A stretch of 64,000 bases of DNA from Actinoplanes sp. L3-i22 (GCF_019704555.1 NZ_AP024745.1:2290001-2354000), one strand, 5' to 3'; positions 1 to 8,579 are shown, numbered from the stretch's first letter. Made by a program: numbers and translations. Notes: generated from the letters alone by a model not told the origin.

Positions 1-1343
1 TGGGCGCCGAGCGCGCGCTGTTCTTCCTGCTCGACGAGGCCGGCCAGCCGGTCCGATACGCCGGGCGGGACGCGGCCGGCGACCTGACCGACACCATCGA
101 GTACGGCGCCACCCTGGTCGGCCGGGTCGCCGAGAGCGGCGAGGCGGTCGTCGTCACCGGCACCGAGCAGGGCGCCGCGCTCGGCTCGCGCAGCGCCGTG
201 GTGCACGGCCTGCGCAGCATCCTGGTCGCCCCGGTGCAGTTCAAGGGCCGGATGGTGGGCGTCGTCTACCTGGACAGCCGCCTCGCCCGGGGCATCTTCA
301 CCGACGACGACGTCGAGGTGCTGACCGCGGTGAGCAGCCACGTCGCGGTCTCCCTGGAGACCGCCCGGGCCGCCCAGCTGCACCTGGCCGTGCAGGCCGC
401 GCAACAGCAGCAGGCGCTCGCCGAGATGCTGCGCGCCAGCCTGGCCGAGCTGACCGGGATCCTGGAGCCGGACCGGCTGCTGCGCCGGCTCAGCGGCACC
501 CTGCGGACGTCGCTCGGCGCCGGCTCCGGCTGCCTGGTCACGCCCGAGGGGGAGGTGCTCGAACCGGCCGAGCTGGCCGGCCTGCGCCTCACCGACGAGG
601 AGATCGCCGCGCTGGCCGAGCTCACCGAGCCCGCCCTGCTCGACCCGGCCGGCACCGGCAAGCTGCGCGAACGGTTGCTCGACGGCGACCCGGCGGCGCT
701 CGCCGTGCCGCTGGACGGCCGGGACGGGCGGGCCGGGGTGGTGCTGCTCGGCGGGGACGCGCTGGACGACACCAGCCGGCAGGTCGCGGCCGCGCTGTCC
801 TCGCAGGGGATGACCGCCTACGACAACGCGCGCCTGTTCAGCCGGGTGCAGGAGCTGGCCACCACCGACGAGCTGACCGGGCAGCACAACCGGCGGCACT
901 TCTACGCGGTGGCCGGCGCGCTGGTGCAGGCCGCGGCCCGCAACGGGCGGCCGCTCGCGGCGGCCATGCTGGACATCGACAAGTTCAAGAACGTCAACGA
1001 CACGTACGGGCACGGCGTCGGCGACGAGGTGATCCGGACCGTGGCCGGCCGGATCCGGGCCGTGCTGCGCCACTCCGACGTGCTCGGGCGCTACGGCGGC
1101 GAGGAGTTCGCGATCGTCCTGCCGGATCACGGCGGCGAGGCGATGGAGCTCGCCGAGCGGGTGCGCCTGGCGGTCGGCGGGCAGCCGGTCGAGACCCAGG
1201 CCGGTCCGTTGACGATCACGATCAGCATCGGTTTGACCCGATTGGGTGATGACGCGACTACGTTGGACGATCTTCTCGCTCGGGCGGATCACGCCCTGTA
1301 CCGGGCAAAGGAGGCGGGCCGGAACCGGGTGATGGCCGAATGA
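1..1343 (+). CDS. GAF-GGDEF diguanylate cyclase, 5' end missing
   Basis: The frame is open from base 3 to the stop at 1341-1343, so this is the last 446 codons of a protein that starts before the window. The visible part has the end of a GAF domain (about window residues 1-130), a helical linker rich in Q/A, a second degenerate GAF-like stretch, and a C-terminal GGDEF domain (about residues 285-446). The active-site loop reads RYGGEEF, a catalytically competent GGEEF, and the preceding DIDKFKNVNDTYGH motif is intact, so it should make cyclic di-GMP from GTP. I see no RxxD inhibitory site in the usual place five residues before GGEEF. In actinobacteria such C-termini often follow kinase/AAA/TPR regions; whether that is so here cannot be seen. 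Confidence 0.9.
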   Translation, partial: GAERALFFLLDEAGQPVRYAGRDAAGDLTDTIEYGATLVGRVAESGEAVVVTGTEQGAALGSRSAVVHGLRSILVAPVQFKGRMVGVVYLDSRLARGIFTDDDVEVLTAVSSHVAVSLETARAAQLHLAVQAAQQQQALAEMLRASLAELTGILEPDRLLRRLSGTLRTSLGAGSGCLVTPEGEVLEPAELAGLRLTDEEIAALAELTEPALLDPAGTGKLRERLLDGDPAALAVPLDGRDGRAGVVLLGGDALDDTSRQVAAALSSQGMTAYDNARLFSRVQELATTDELTGQHNRRHFYAVAGALVQAAARNGRPLAAAMLDIDKFKNVNDTYGHGVGDEVIRTVAGRIRAVLRHSDVLGRYGGEEFAIVLPDHGGEAMELAERVRLAVGGQPVETQAGPLTITISIGLTRLGDDATTLDDLLARADHALYRAKEAGRNRVMAE

Positions 1344-1426
1344 GATGGAGATGCGCAGGTGAATGGGGTCGCGGTCCATTGACGTAGCCCCTTATTATCT
1401 GTGCGCCCGTCCCTTGATCACGAGGT

Positions 1427-1837
1427 GTGCCGTTGCGAAGCTTCTCCGTCCCTGAGCGGATAGGTGGCTTCGGCGTGCTCGTGGCCGGAGCCGCGGCCCT
1501 CTGGCCCACCGTCACGACCAGCACCGGTGTAGGCGTGCCCTGCATGTTGCGGACCCTGACCGGTGTGCCGTGCCCGGGCTGCGGTCTGACCACCGCGGCC
1601 GTTGCGCTGGTCAGAGGCGAGTTCGGGACAGCGTTCCAGGCCAACCCGGTGATTTTCGGGTTGGCCGCCCTCGCGGTCGTCGTCGGTCCGCTGGTGGCGC
1701 TTCGGGCCACCGGTGTGCTGGCTCCGCCGAGGCCGTGGTCGCCCGTCGGGCGTCGACGGATGGGATGGCTGGCCGGGCTGCTGGCCATGGCGAGCTGGCT
1801 TTTCCAACTGCACCGGCTCGGCGTGAGCTGGGCCTGA
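1427..1837 (+). CDS. DUF2752 small membrane protein
   Basis: A 136-residue hydrophobic protein starting at GTG; an in-frame TGA at 1415 rules out a longer start. It carries the PCPGCGLT core that defines DUF2752, preceded by a hydrophobic helix (residues about 10-30) and followed by two more membrane helices (about 65-85 and 110-130). The function of DUF2752 is unknown; the CxxC pair could bind a metal or be redox active (inference). It ends 16 bases before an RDD-family gene on the same strand, a pairing often seen in actinobacteria, so the two are probably cotranscribed. A near-adjacent AGG serves as a poor ribosome site. Confidence 0.8.
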   Translation: MPLRSFSVPERIGGFGVLVAGAAALWPTVTTSTGVGVPCMLRTLTGVPCPGCGLTTAAVALVRGEFGTAFQANPVIFGLAALAVVVGPLVALRATGVLAPPRPWSPVGRRRMGWLAGLLAMASWLFQLHRLGVSWA

Positions 1838-1853
1838 TAAAAGGACCCGTGAT

Positions 1854-2453
1854 ATGACATATCCCCCTAACCCCAACGACCCGTACGGTCAGCCGCAGCA
1901 GCCCTACGGCCAGGGCGAGCAGCCCCAGCAGCCGTACGGCGCGCCGCAGCAGCCCTATGGCGCGCCGCAGCAGCCCTACGGTCAGGCCCCCTACGGCCAG
2001 CCCGCCTACGGCGCGCCCGGTTACGGCCCGCCGCCGGTCGTCGGCTACGCGAGCTGGCTCCAGCGTGTCGGCGCCTACCTGATCGACGTGATCGCCGTCG
2101 TGCCGATCAGCATCCTGGGCAGCACCCTCGGCATGGACAAGGACCCGGTCACCGGTCTGCCCACGTACAACGCCCTGTACTGGGTGTTCTACCTGCTCTC
2201 GATCGCCGTGGTCGGCTACAACCGGTGGTACCAGGGCGGCACCACCGGCCAGAGCTGGGGCAAGAAGGCGCTCGGCATCCGCCTGGTGGACGCCAACACC
2301 GGCCAGAACATCGGCGGTCTGAAGGCGTTCCTGCGTGACCTCGCGCACTTCGTCGACTTCATCATCTGCTTCATCGGCTACCTGTTCCCGCTGTGGGACG
2401 CCAAGAAGCAGACGCTGGCCGACAAGATCGTCAGCACGGTCGTCATCAAGTAA
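1854..2453 (+). CDS. RDD family membrane protein with PQQPYG repeats
   Basis: A 199-residue protein. The first about 60 residues are a low-complexity cytoplasmic tail of P, Q, Y and G with repeated QQPYG units; the rest is an RDD domain with the typical beginning SWLQRVGAYLIDVIAV, a second membrane helix near residues 105-125 and the conserved GQSWGKKALGIRLVD segment before a last helix. RDD proteins are membrane proteins of uncertain role, sometimes linked to ion transport. An AAAGGA ribosome site precedes the ATG. It lies 16 bases after the DUF2752 gene and is closed by a strong hairpin at 2462-2498, which marks the end of the transcription unit. Confidence 0.9.
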   Translation: MTYPPNPNDPYGQPQQPYGQGEQPQQPYGAPQQPYGAPQQPYGQAPYGQPAYGAPGYGPPPVVGYASWLQRVGAYLIDVIAVVPISILGSTLGMDKDPVTGLPTYNALYWVFYLLSIAVVGYNRWYQGGTTGQSWGKKALGIRLVDANTGQNIGGLKAFLRDLAHFVDFIICFIGYLFPLWDAKKQTLADKIVSTVVIK

Positions 2454-2461
2454 GGCACCTC

Positions 2462-2498
2462 GGAAAGCCCCGCCCAGCTCGGCCGGGCGGGGCTTTCC
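2462..2498 (+). terminator. Rho-independent-like terminator after the RDD gene
   Basis: Perfect 14-bp arms (2462-2475 and 2485-2498) around a 9-nt loop, beginning 8 bases after the RDD stop codon. The arms begin GGAAAGCC and end GGCTTTCC, so the right arm carries its own short T tract. Confidence 0.85.
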
Positions 2499-2547
2499 GC
2501 TGTCCGGGTCCCGGTATGTGGACACCTGTGACCGGCGTGACGTCCGG

Positions 2548-2553
2548 TAGGTT
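2548..2553 (+). promoter_or_regulatory. -10 box for a leaderless nitronate monooxygenase transcript
   Basis: TAGGTT lies 7 nt before the GTG at 2561 and no Shine-Dalgarno sequence is present, as expected when transcription starts at the start codon. No good -35 box is visible. Confidence 0.45.
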
Positions 2554-2560
2554 GGGGCCC

Positions 2561-3557
2561 GTGCGGGAGTTGCTGCGGCCGGTCGTCGTCGCGCCGATGG
2601 CGGGTGGCCCGTCCACCCCGGAACTGGTCCTCGCCGCCGGCCGGGCCGGCGCGCTCGGCTTCCTCGCCGCCGGCTACAAGACCCCGGAAGCTGTCGAGGC
2701 CGAGGTCCGCTCGGTGCGAGCTTCCACCATTGCGCCGTACGGACTGAATCTCTTCGTCCCGATGCCCCCCGCCCCCGGACGAGGCCGCCGTGGCGCGCTA
2801 CCGGGATGCCCTGCGCCCCGAGGCGGAGCGCTACGGGGTGGAGCTACCGCCGCTGGGGCTGACCGACGACGATCACTTCGCGGCCAAGGTGGAGCTGGCG
2901 ATCGCGTACCGGATCCCGCTGGTCAGCTTCACCTTCGGGGTGCCGTCGGCCGCGGTCGTGCGCGCACTGCGCGACGCCGGCTCGGCGGTGCTGATCACCG
3001 TCACGAGCGGCGCCGAGGCGCGCCGGGCGCTGACCGTGGAGCCGGCCGGGCTGATCGCCCAGGGCGGGAGTGCGGGCGGGCACGCCGCGACGCTCGATCC
3101 GGCCGGATATCGCGGTGAGCGTGGCGCCCCCGAGGTGCTCGCCGAGGTGCTCGCGGTGACCGATCGGCCGGTGCTGGCGGCCGGCGGCGGCGACGTTCCC
3201 GGGCTGCGGTCGGCCGGTGCCGCCGCGGTCCAGTGCGGCACGGCGTTCCTGCTGGCCGAGGAGGCCGGCACCCGGGCGGTCCAGCGGGCGGCGATGCGCT
3301 CCGGGGAGTTCCGGGAGACCGTGGTGACGCGGGCGTTCACCGGGCAGCCGGCCCGGGCGCTGCGCAACCGGTTCGTCGAGGCGTACTCGGCGATCGCGCC
3401 GGTGGGCTATCCGGCGATCCACCACCTGACCGCACCGATCAGGGCGGCGGCGGCCCGCCAGGGCGACGCATCGGCGCTGAACCTGTGGGCCGGGGTCGGC
3501 CACGCCACCACCCGCCCGGGTTCCACCGCGGCGCTGGTGGACGAGCTTCAGGCCTGA
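2561..3557 (+). pseudogene. Nitronate monooxygenase (2-nitropropane dioxygenase) family, frameshifted
   Basis: Two consecutive frames together give one family member. From the GTG at 2561 the protein begins VRELLRPVVVAPMAGG, typical of the FMN-binding barrel of nitronate monooxygenases, and runs to about 2770; the rest (AAVARYRDALRPEAE through the QGGSAGGH phosphate-binding loop and the C-terminal helix) is in the next frame and ends at 3557. The shift falls in CCCCCCGCCCCC at 2765-2776; removing one C from the six-C run restores MPPPDEAAVARY and an intact protein of 331 residues. The enzyme would oxidise alkyl nitronates with FMN and O2. Either a true inactivating indel or a homopolymer sequencing error; the otherwise undamaged frame favours error or a very recent mutation. 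Confidence 0.85.
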
Positions 3558-3560
3558 CCC

Positions 3561-4508
3561 CTACGGCTGGGTGGACGCGGCCTGCTCGGCGTCGGCCAGG
3601 ATCTGGCGGGCGCCCTGGCGCATCAGTGACACCGCGACCGCCGTGCCGAGCAGCACGGGATCCTTCTCCCACTCGTGCGCGTCGGCCACGTCCTTGCCGC
3701 TCGGTGAGATCACCCGCGCGCGCAGCCCGATCCGGCCGTCCGGCTCGGTGCGGGCCAGCGCCCCGATCGGCGAGGAGCAGGAGCCCTGCAGGATGTGCAG
3801 CATCGTGCGCTCGGCGGTGGTCTCCGCCCAGGCGCGCGTGTCACCGATGCTGGCGGCCAGGTCGCGCACCGCGGCGTCGTCCTCGCGGCACTGCAGGACC
3901 AGCGTCCCGGCGCCGACCGCGGGCACCATCGTGTCGACGTCCAGCGGGTGGGTGAGCCGGTCGGTCTCGCCGATCCGCTCCAGCCCGGAGACGGCCAGCA
4001 GCAGCGCGTCGTACTCGCCGGCGTCCAGTTTCGCCAGCCGCCGGTTCGCGTTGCCGCGGATCGGCTTGACCGACAGGTGCGGCCAGTGCAGGCCGATCTG
4101 CGCGATCCGGCGGACCGCCGACGTGCCGATCACCGTGCCCGCCGGGACCTGGTCGATCGGGATCCCGGCCGGATGGACCCACGCGTCGCGCACGTCGTCG
4201 CGCGCCAGGTAGGCGGCCATCACCGTGCCGGCCGGCGCGGGCCGGTCGCCGGGCACGTCCTTCACGCAGTGCACGACCAGGTCGACCTGGCCGGCGAGCA
4301 GCGCCGCGTCGACCTCCTTGGTGAACGCGCCCTTGCCGCCGAGCTGCGCCAGACTGCCCTGCCAGCGATCACCGCTGGTGGTCATCGACTGCACCTCGAC
4401 CCGCAGGTGTGGGTGCCGCGCGACCAGCATGGCCTGGACCCGGTCGACCTGCGCGAGCGCCATCGGGGAGTTTCGGGTGCCGATACGCACCGTCCGCGAT
4501 TCGGGCAT
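3561..4508 (-). CDS. hemC: Porphobilinogen deaminase (hydroxymethylbilane synthase)
   Basis: A 315-residue protein, usual length for HemC, which joins four porphobilinogens into hydroxymethylbilane in haem/corrin synthesis. It starts [16 protein letters not shown]; the catalytic aspartate is in HCVKDVPGD, the arginine-rich substrate loop in [10 protein letters not shown] and [14 protein letters not shown], and the dipyrromethane cofactor cysteine in [10 protein letters not shown] (near residue 247). Several of these differ from common versions (SCSSPIG rather than [15 protein letters not shown] rather than RGNVDTRL), so it may be a divergent paralogue. It stands alone: no hemA, hemB or hemD nearby. 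TACCCT 6 nt before the ATG suggests a leaderless mRNA. It converges on the nitronate monooxygenase gene with 3 bases between. Confidence 0.88.
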   Translation of the reverse strand: MPESRTVRIGTRNSPMALAQVDRVQAMLVARHPHLRVEVQSMTTSGDRWQGSLAQLGGKGAFTKEVDAALLAGQVDLVVHCVKDVPGDRPAPAGTVMAAYLARDDVRDAWVHPAGIPIDQVPAGTVIGTSAVRRIAQIGLHWPHLSVKPIRGNANRRLAKLDAGEYDALLLAVSGLERIGETDRLTHPLDVDTMVPAVGAGTLVLQCREDDAAVRDLAASIGDTRAWAETTAERTMLHILQGSCSSPIGALARTEPDGRIGLRARVISPSGKDVADAHEWEKDPVLLGTAVAVSLMRQGARQILADAEQAASTQP

Positions 4509-4514
4509 ACGGGC

Positions 4515-4520
4515 AGGGTA
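4515..4520 (-). promoter_or_regulatory. -10 box for leaderless hemC
   Basis: On the minus strand TACCCT is followed by 6 nt and the hemC ATG (4508), with no ribosome site, consistent with leaderless transcription. Confidence 0.45.
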
Positions 4521-4567
4521 CGCCCGACCCGTCCGGGTGACGGCAGCCAGGCCGCAAATCCGACAAC

Positions 4568-4583
4568 ATTAACGATCGTTAAT
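4568..4583. promoter_or_regulatory. Perfect 16-bp palindrome, probable repressor operator
   Basis: ATTAACGATCGTTAAT is its own reverse complement and sits in an AT-rich island between divergent hemC (start 4508) and the secreted-protein gene (start 4745). The form resembles TetR/GntR-type operators. It is centred about 67 bp upstream of hemC. Which gene it serves is not clear. Confidence 0.6.
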
Positions 4584-4744
4584 ACTTAACAGATTGTTCT
4601 CGGCCGGGCGCGACATTCGACCTGCGAGCCGGTGTAGGTTCGTTTTCGGGTTGATTCTGGTCGGCCGGATGAAGAACCGTCCGGTGGCCCTCCCCGGGTG
4701 CTCGCGGGAGATCCTCGCGGCCATTGGTGAAAAGGATTCCGAAA

Positions 4745-5134
4745 ATGCGTGCTGCGGTGCTGGCCGGCGTTGTCCCGGTCGTCCTCCTCCTCTCCGGTCC
4801 GGCCCAGGCGGCGCCGAAGGCCGCGACCGGCGTGCTCGGCACCTACGGCTTCGGCCGGGCCGCGGTGATCGGCGCGGGCGGGCAGAGCGCCGGCCTCTGG
4901 TCGGTCGCCGGCACCCACCCCGGGGTCGCCGGGGACGACCTGGTGATCACCTACACGCCGCGGCACCGGCCGCACTCCGCCGAGCACGCCGTCTACACCG
5001 CCCGGTTCGACCAGGTCAGCAACCCGCGGACGGAGTGCGAGCGGGTCGGCGCCGATGGCGTGGCGGCGCGCGTCTGGGTCTCGTTCCGGTGCCGCACCGG
5101 CATCGCGCCGAACTACACGCTCCTGGTCCGGTGA
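4745..5134 (+). CDS. Small secreted protein of unknown function
   Basis: A 129-residue protein. The ATG at 4745 is chosen because AAAAGGA lies 8 nt upstream; an in-frame ATG-less extension to 4724 has no ribosome site. Residues 1-25 (MRAAVLAGVVPVVLLLSGPA then QAA) form a classic signal peptide with cleavage after AQA. The mature part is about 104 residues, beta-rich in appearance, with two cysteines (in RTECERVG and SFRCRTG) that could form a disulfide. I do not recognise the family. Its stop overlaps a possible small downstream ORF in a GTGA arrangement. Confidence 0.75.
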   Translation: MRAAVLAGVVPVVLLLSGPAQAAPKAATGVLGTYGFGRAAVIGAGGQSAGLWSVAGTHPGVAGDDLVITYTPRHRPHSAEHAVYTARFDQVSNPRTECERVGADGVAARVWVSFRCRTGIAPNYTLLVR

Positions 5135-5319
5135 TCCCCTTCGACGGTCCGGACGAGCCGGTGCCGCCACGCCCCGAGGAGGCGCCCGCGGCCTGCTGCG
5201 GTGCGTTCTGCCGCCCGCTGGACACCGCCTGGCGCGCCTCGGTCTGCCGCGGTCAATTCACCTGGATCGCCGGCTCACGAAAACGCTCGCACACGCTTTC
5301 GTATGCGCGGGGTCAATGA
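5131..5319 (+). CDS. Possible small cysteine-rich ORF (62 aa)
   Basis: GTG at 5131 overlaps the TGA of the preceding secreted-protein gene (GTGA), a usual sign of translational coupling. The predicted 62 residues include four cysteines (AACCGAFCRP, SVCRG). Third codon positions are GC-rich for about the first 48 codons and then fall off. There is no ribosome site of its own and no recognisable family, so this could be chance. Confidence 0.28.
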   Translation: MIPFDGPDEPVPPRPEEAPAACCGAFCRPLDTAWRASVCRGQFTWIAGSRKRSHTLSYARGQ

Positions 5320-5395
5320 CTTTACTGGGGGGAGATCCCGGTTCCTGCCGTCCTTTTCGGGGCGGCGGGAACCGGGCTCGAAATGTTTCCGGAAA

Positions 5396-6589
5396 TCAGG
5401 ACCCGACGGCCGGGAGAATGCGGCCGGACAGGTCGCCGAACGACAGCCGGGTGCCGTCCGCGGCCGGCGCCGTCGCGGTGATCGTGACCTCGTCGCCGTC
5501 CTCCAGGAACGTGCGGGTGGCGCCGTCCGGCAGGGGCAGCGGTTCGGCGCCGTTCCAGGACAACTCGATCAGCGAGCCCCGCTCCGCGCGCCCCGGCCCG
5601 CTCACCGTGCCCGACGCGAACAGGTCACCGGTGCGCAGCGACGCCCCGTTCACCGTCATGTGCGCCAGCTGCTGAGCCGCGGTCCAGTACATCCCCCGGA
5701 ACGGCGGCCGGCTGACCACCGCCCCGTTCAGCCGGACCTCCAGCGACAGGTCCAGCCCCCACGGCTCGGTGTCGTCCTGGAGGTAGGGCAGCAGCGCCTG
5801 GTCGCGCGCCGGTGGCGTCACCCGGGCCGCCGACAGTGCCGCCAGCGGGACCACCCACGCGGACACCGAGGTCAGGAACGACTTGCCCAGGAACGGGCCG
5901 AGCGGCACGTATTCCCAGGCCTGCAGGTCCCGCGCCGACCAGTCGTTGACCAGGCAGACCCCGAAGACGTACGACGGGAAGTCCCGCACCGCCACCGGAG
6001 TCCCGAGCGCCGACGGCACCCCGACCACGAACCCGACCTCGGCCTCGATGTCCAGCCGCCGCGACGCCCCGAACTCCGGAGCGCCGTCGACCAGGTACTG
6101 CCCCCGCGGCCGGACCACCGGCGTGCCGGACGGCCGCACGGTCCCGGCCCGCCCGTGGTAGCCGATCGGCAGGTGCTGCCAGTTCGGGGTCAGCGGCGGC
6201 GACCCCGGGCGGAACATCCGGCCCAGGTTCTCCGCGTGGTCCCGGGAACTGTAGAAGTCCACGTAGTCGGCCACCTCGAACGGCAGCCGCATGGTCACCG
6301 CATCCCGCGCCAGCAGGTACGGCGTGACCCGCTCCCGATGGGCCGGATCGGTCAGCCACGCGGTGATCATCGAGCGTAGGGCGGCCCACGACTCCGGCCC
6401 CTGCGCCATGAACGCGTTGAGCGACCCGGTCGCGTGCACCGGATCCCCGGTCAGCCCGGCCAGGTCGAGCACGTGATCGCCGATCGCCACCCCGGTACGC
6501 GGTGGGTTCCCGGAGGCGTCGGTGAAGATGCCGTAGGGCAGGTTGGTGATCCCGAATCCCGTGGATTCGGGCAGGTCGAGCCAGGTCAT
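5396..6589 (-). CDS. fahA: Fumarylacetoacetase
   Basis: A 397-residue protein, the usual length. It hydrolyses fumarylacetoacetate to fumarate and acetoacetate, the last step of tyrosine/homogentisate breakdown. The metal and catalytic residues are visible in DYVDFYSSRDHA, the catalytic histidine in IGYHGRAG, the metal-binding acids in DIEAEVGFVVG and VNDWSARDLQAWEY, and the C-terminal GDLFASGTVSG motif is intact. The ATG at 6589 forms an ATGA overlap with the stop of the upstream unknown gene, so it is the third gene of the hmgA operon and probably translationally coupled. No separate promoter is visible. Confidence 0.95.
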   Translation of the reverse strand: MTWLDLPESTGFGITNLPYGIFTDASGNPPRTGVAIGDHVLDLAGLTGDPVHATGSLNAFMAQGPESWAALRSMITAWLTDPAHRERVTPYLLARDAVTMRLPFEVADYVDFYSSRDHAENLGRMFRPGSPPLTPNWQHLPIGYHGRAGTVRPSGTPVVRPRGQYLVDGAPEFGASRRLDIEAEVGFVVGVPSALGTPVAVRDFPSYVFGVCLVNDWSARDLQAWEYVPLGPFLGKSFLTSVSAWVVPLAALSAARVTPPARDQALLPYLQDDTEPWGLDLSLEVRLNGAVVSRPPFRGMYWTAAQQLAHMTVNGASLRTGDLFASGTVSGPGRAERGSLIELSWNGAEPLPLPDGATRTFLEDGDEVTITATAPAADGTRLSFGDLSGRILPAVGS

Positions 6590-7407
6590 TGGGTGATTCT
6601 CTCCGGGAGCAGGCCGAGGCGGGCGAGATCGTGGACGGGTTCGGCGACATCGCACGTGCCGAACGAGGTGAAGACCGACCGGGCGTGCGCGACCTCCGCG
6701 GCCGACCAGCCGCCGAGCTCGGCCGCCATGGCCGCGGCGTCGGTACGCCGCAGGTGCGCCTCGGCGTCGTCGAGATCGCCGGCCGCGAGCAGCACGTTGA
6801 GGAACCCGTGATGGTCGAAACCGGTCGCCGGGTCGGTGTGCCGGACGGCGTTGTGCAGCCCGGCCGTGCACTTGAACGCGATGCCCCGCGCGGCGCACGC
6901 CCGGATCGTCGCGGCCAGCTCGGCGGCCGGCGGGAACAGGTCGGCGCGCACGCCACCGGTGCGCAGCTTCGCCCGGCAGCCGGTGCCGGCGATCGCGTCG
7001 AGGACCTCGTCGCGCCCGCCGGTCCGCGGGATCTCGACGGCGCGGGGGACGTCCGGGGCCAGGGCGGTCGCCAACGCCCGTACCGCCGAATGCGCCTGCG
7101 CACCGTCGACCGCGACCGAAGCCTCGACCGTGACCAGGCGCAATCCCGGGTTTTGGGCGATCTTGCCGGCCGCGGCCGGCAGGTCGGCCGGCGAGGTGAT
7201 CAGCGCGAGGTCCAGCGGCGGCCCGGCCGGATCGAGGTGCGCGCCGATCTCGGCCAGCCGCGCCGCCGGCACCACGAACGGCCCGAGCAGGTCCCCGTGC
7301 GGCCCGGCGAGCGCGCGGCGGTGCGCGGGCACCGCCCCGGCCATCGGCGCGTTCCCGGGCGGGAACAGCGCCGCGTCGTCGAAGAGCCCCGCGAACAGCC
7401 CCGTCAT
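6586..7407 (-). CDS. Unknown protein encoded between hmgA and fahA
   Basis: A 273-residue soluble protein with ATGA overlaps at both ends (with hmgA at 7404-7407 and fahA at 6586-6589), so it is the middle gene of a coupled operon. It begins MTGLFAGLFDDAALFPPGNA. The alternation of short hydrophobic strands (LDLALITS, LRLVTVEASVAV, RAVEIPRTG, RAKLRTGG, IAFKCTAGLHNAVR) suggests an alpha/beta barrel with a lysine and a histidine near the C-terminal rims (KLRTGG, KCTAGLHNA). Context implies a part in aromatic degradation, for example handling maleylacetoacetate, since no maleylacetoacetate isomerase gene is seen here; that is inference. Similar proteins occur beside fahA in other actinobacteria, to my knowledge without a proven function. 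Confidence 0.88.
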   Translation of the reverse strand: MTGLFAGLFDDAALFPPGNAPMAGAVPAHRRALAGPHGDLLGPFVVPAARLAEIGAHLDPAGPPLDLALITSPADLPAAAGKIAQNPGLRLVTVEASVAVDGAQAHSAVRALATALAPDVPRAVEIPRTGGRDEVLDAIAGTGCRAKLRTGGVRADLFPPAAELAATIRACAARGIAFKCTAGLHNAVRHTDPATGFDHHGFLNVLLAAGDLDDAEAHLRRTDAAAMAAELGGWSAAEVAHARSVFTSFGTCDVAEPVHDLARLGLLPERITQ

Positions 7408-8579
7408 GCGGACGGGCCGCGGCCGGACCAGGACCAGGCGTAACGCCCGTCGTCCGAGGCCAGCCCGGCCTCGCCGAGATCCAGCGGACGGAAAGTGTCG
7501 ACCATGACCGCGGTCTCGTCGAAGAACTCCGCCCCGAGCGAGCGCTCGACGGCCCCGGGCTGCGGCCCGTGCGAATGCCCGCCGGGGTGCAGCGAGATCG
7601 AGCCCTTGCCGATCCCGGAGCCCTTGCGCGCCTCGTAGTCCCCGTCGACGTAGAACATCACCTCGTCGGAGTCCACGTTCGAGTGGTAATACGGCACCGG
7701 CACGGCGAGCGGGTGGTAGTCGACCTTGCGCGGCACGAAGTTGCAGATCACGAAGTTCTGCCCGGCGAAGACCTGATGCACCGGCGGCGGCTGGTGCACG
7801 CGCCCGGTGATCGGCTCGAAGTCGGCGATGTTGAACGCGTACGGATACAGGCACCCGTCCCAGCCGACCACGTCGAACGGATGCTCCGGCACCACGTGGA
7901 TCGTCCCGCCGCCGCGGTGCTTGACGTAGATCTCGACGTCGGTGCCCTCGGCCAGCAGCGGCTCGACCGGCCCGCGGAGATCCCGCTCGCAGTACGGCGC
8001 GTGCTCCAGGAACTGCCCGTACCGGGACAGATAGCGCGCGGGTGGGGCGATGTGCGAACTCGCCTCGATCGCGTACGTCCGCAGCGGCTCGGCCCCGTCC
8101 GGCACCCAGCGGTGCGCGGTCATCCGCGGGATGACCACGTAGTCGCCCCGGCCCACGGTCAGCGCGCCGAACACCGTCTCCACGGTCGCGGCGCCGCGCT
8201 CGACGTAGACGCACTCGTCGCCGATCGCGTTGCGGTAGTACGGCGAGATCTCGGTGGAGACCGCGTACGAGATCCGCACGTCGGCGTTGCCCAGCACCAG
8301 GCGGCGCCCGGTGACCGGGTCGGCCTCCTTGTACTCCAGATCGTGCAGGCGCAGGTGCCGCGGGACGAGCGGGGCGTTCGCGGTCAGCGACTGATCGGGC
8401 AGCTGCCACGGGCGCGCGTCGACGATCGCCGACGGGATGCCGCGGTGGTACAGCAGCGACGAGTCGGAGGAGAAGCCCTCCTCGCCGACCAGCTCCTCGG
8501 CGTACAGCCCGCCGTCGGGGCGGCGGTGCTGGGTGTGCCGCTTCGGCGGGATGTGGCCCACCTGCCGGTAGAACGTCAC
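7404..8579 (-). CDS. hmgA: Homogentisate 1,2-dioxygenase
   Basis: A 391-residue Fe(II) ring-cleaving dioxygenase that opens homogentisate to maleylacetoacetate. The GTG at 8579 is chosen because GGAGG lies 6 nt upstream (8586-8590); an overlapping ATG at 8583 is in another frame. The conserved core is present: iron-binding residues in VPYYHSNVDSDEVMFY and the histidine cluster LHPGGHSHGPQPG. The N-terminus YRQVGHIPPKRHTQ is that of bacterial homologues. It is the first gene of the operon, divergent from a TetR gene across a 200-bp region with three inverted repeats, which suggests repression relieved by a pathway compound. Confidence 0.95.
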   Translation of the reverse strand: MTFYRQVGHIPPKRHTQHRRPDGGLYAEELVGEEGFSSDSSLLYHRGIPSAIVDARPWQLPDQSLTANAPLVPRHLRLHDLEYKEADPVTGRRLVLGNADVRISYAVSTEISPYYRNAIGDECVYVERGAATVETVFGALTVGRGDYVVIPRMTAHRWVPDGAEPLRTYAIEASSHIAPPARYLSRYGQFLEHAPYCERDLRGPVEPLLAEGTDVEIYVKHRGGGTIHVVPEHPFDVVGWDGCLYPYAFNIADFEPITGRVHQPPPVHQVFAGQNFVICNFVPRKVDYHPLAVPVPYYHSNVDSDEVMFYVDGDYEARKGSGIGKGSISLHPGGHSHGPQPGAVERSLGAEFFDETAVMVDTFRPLDLGEAGLASDDGRYAWSWSGRGPSA

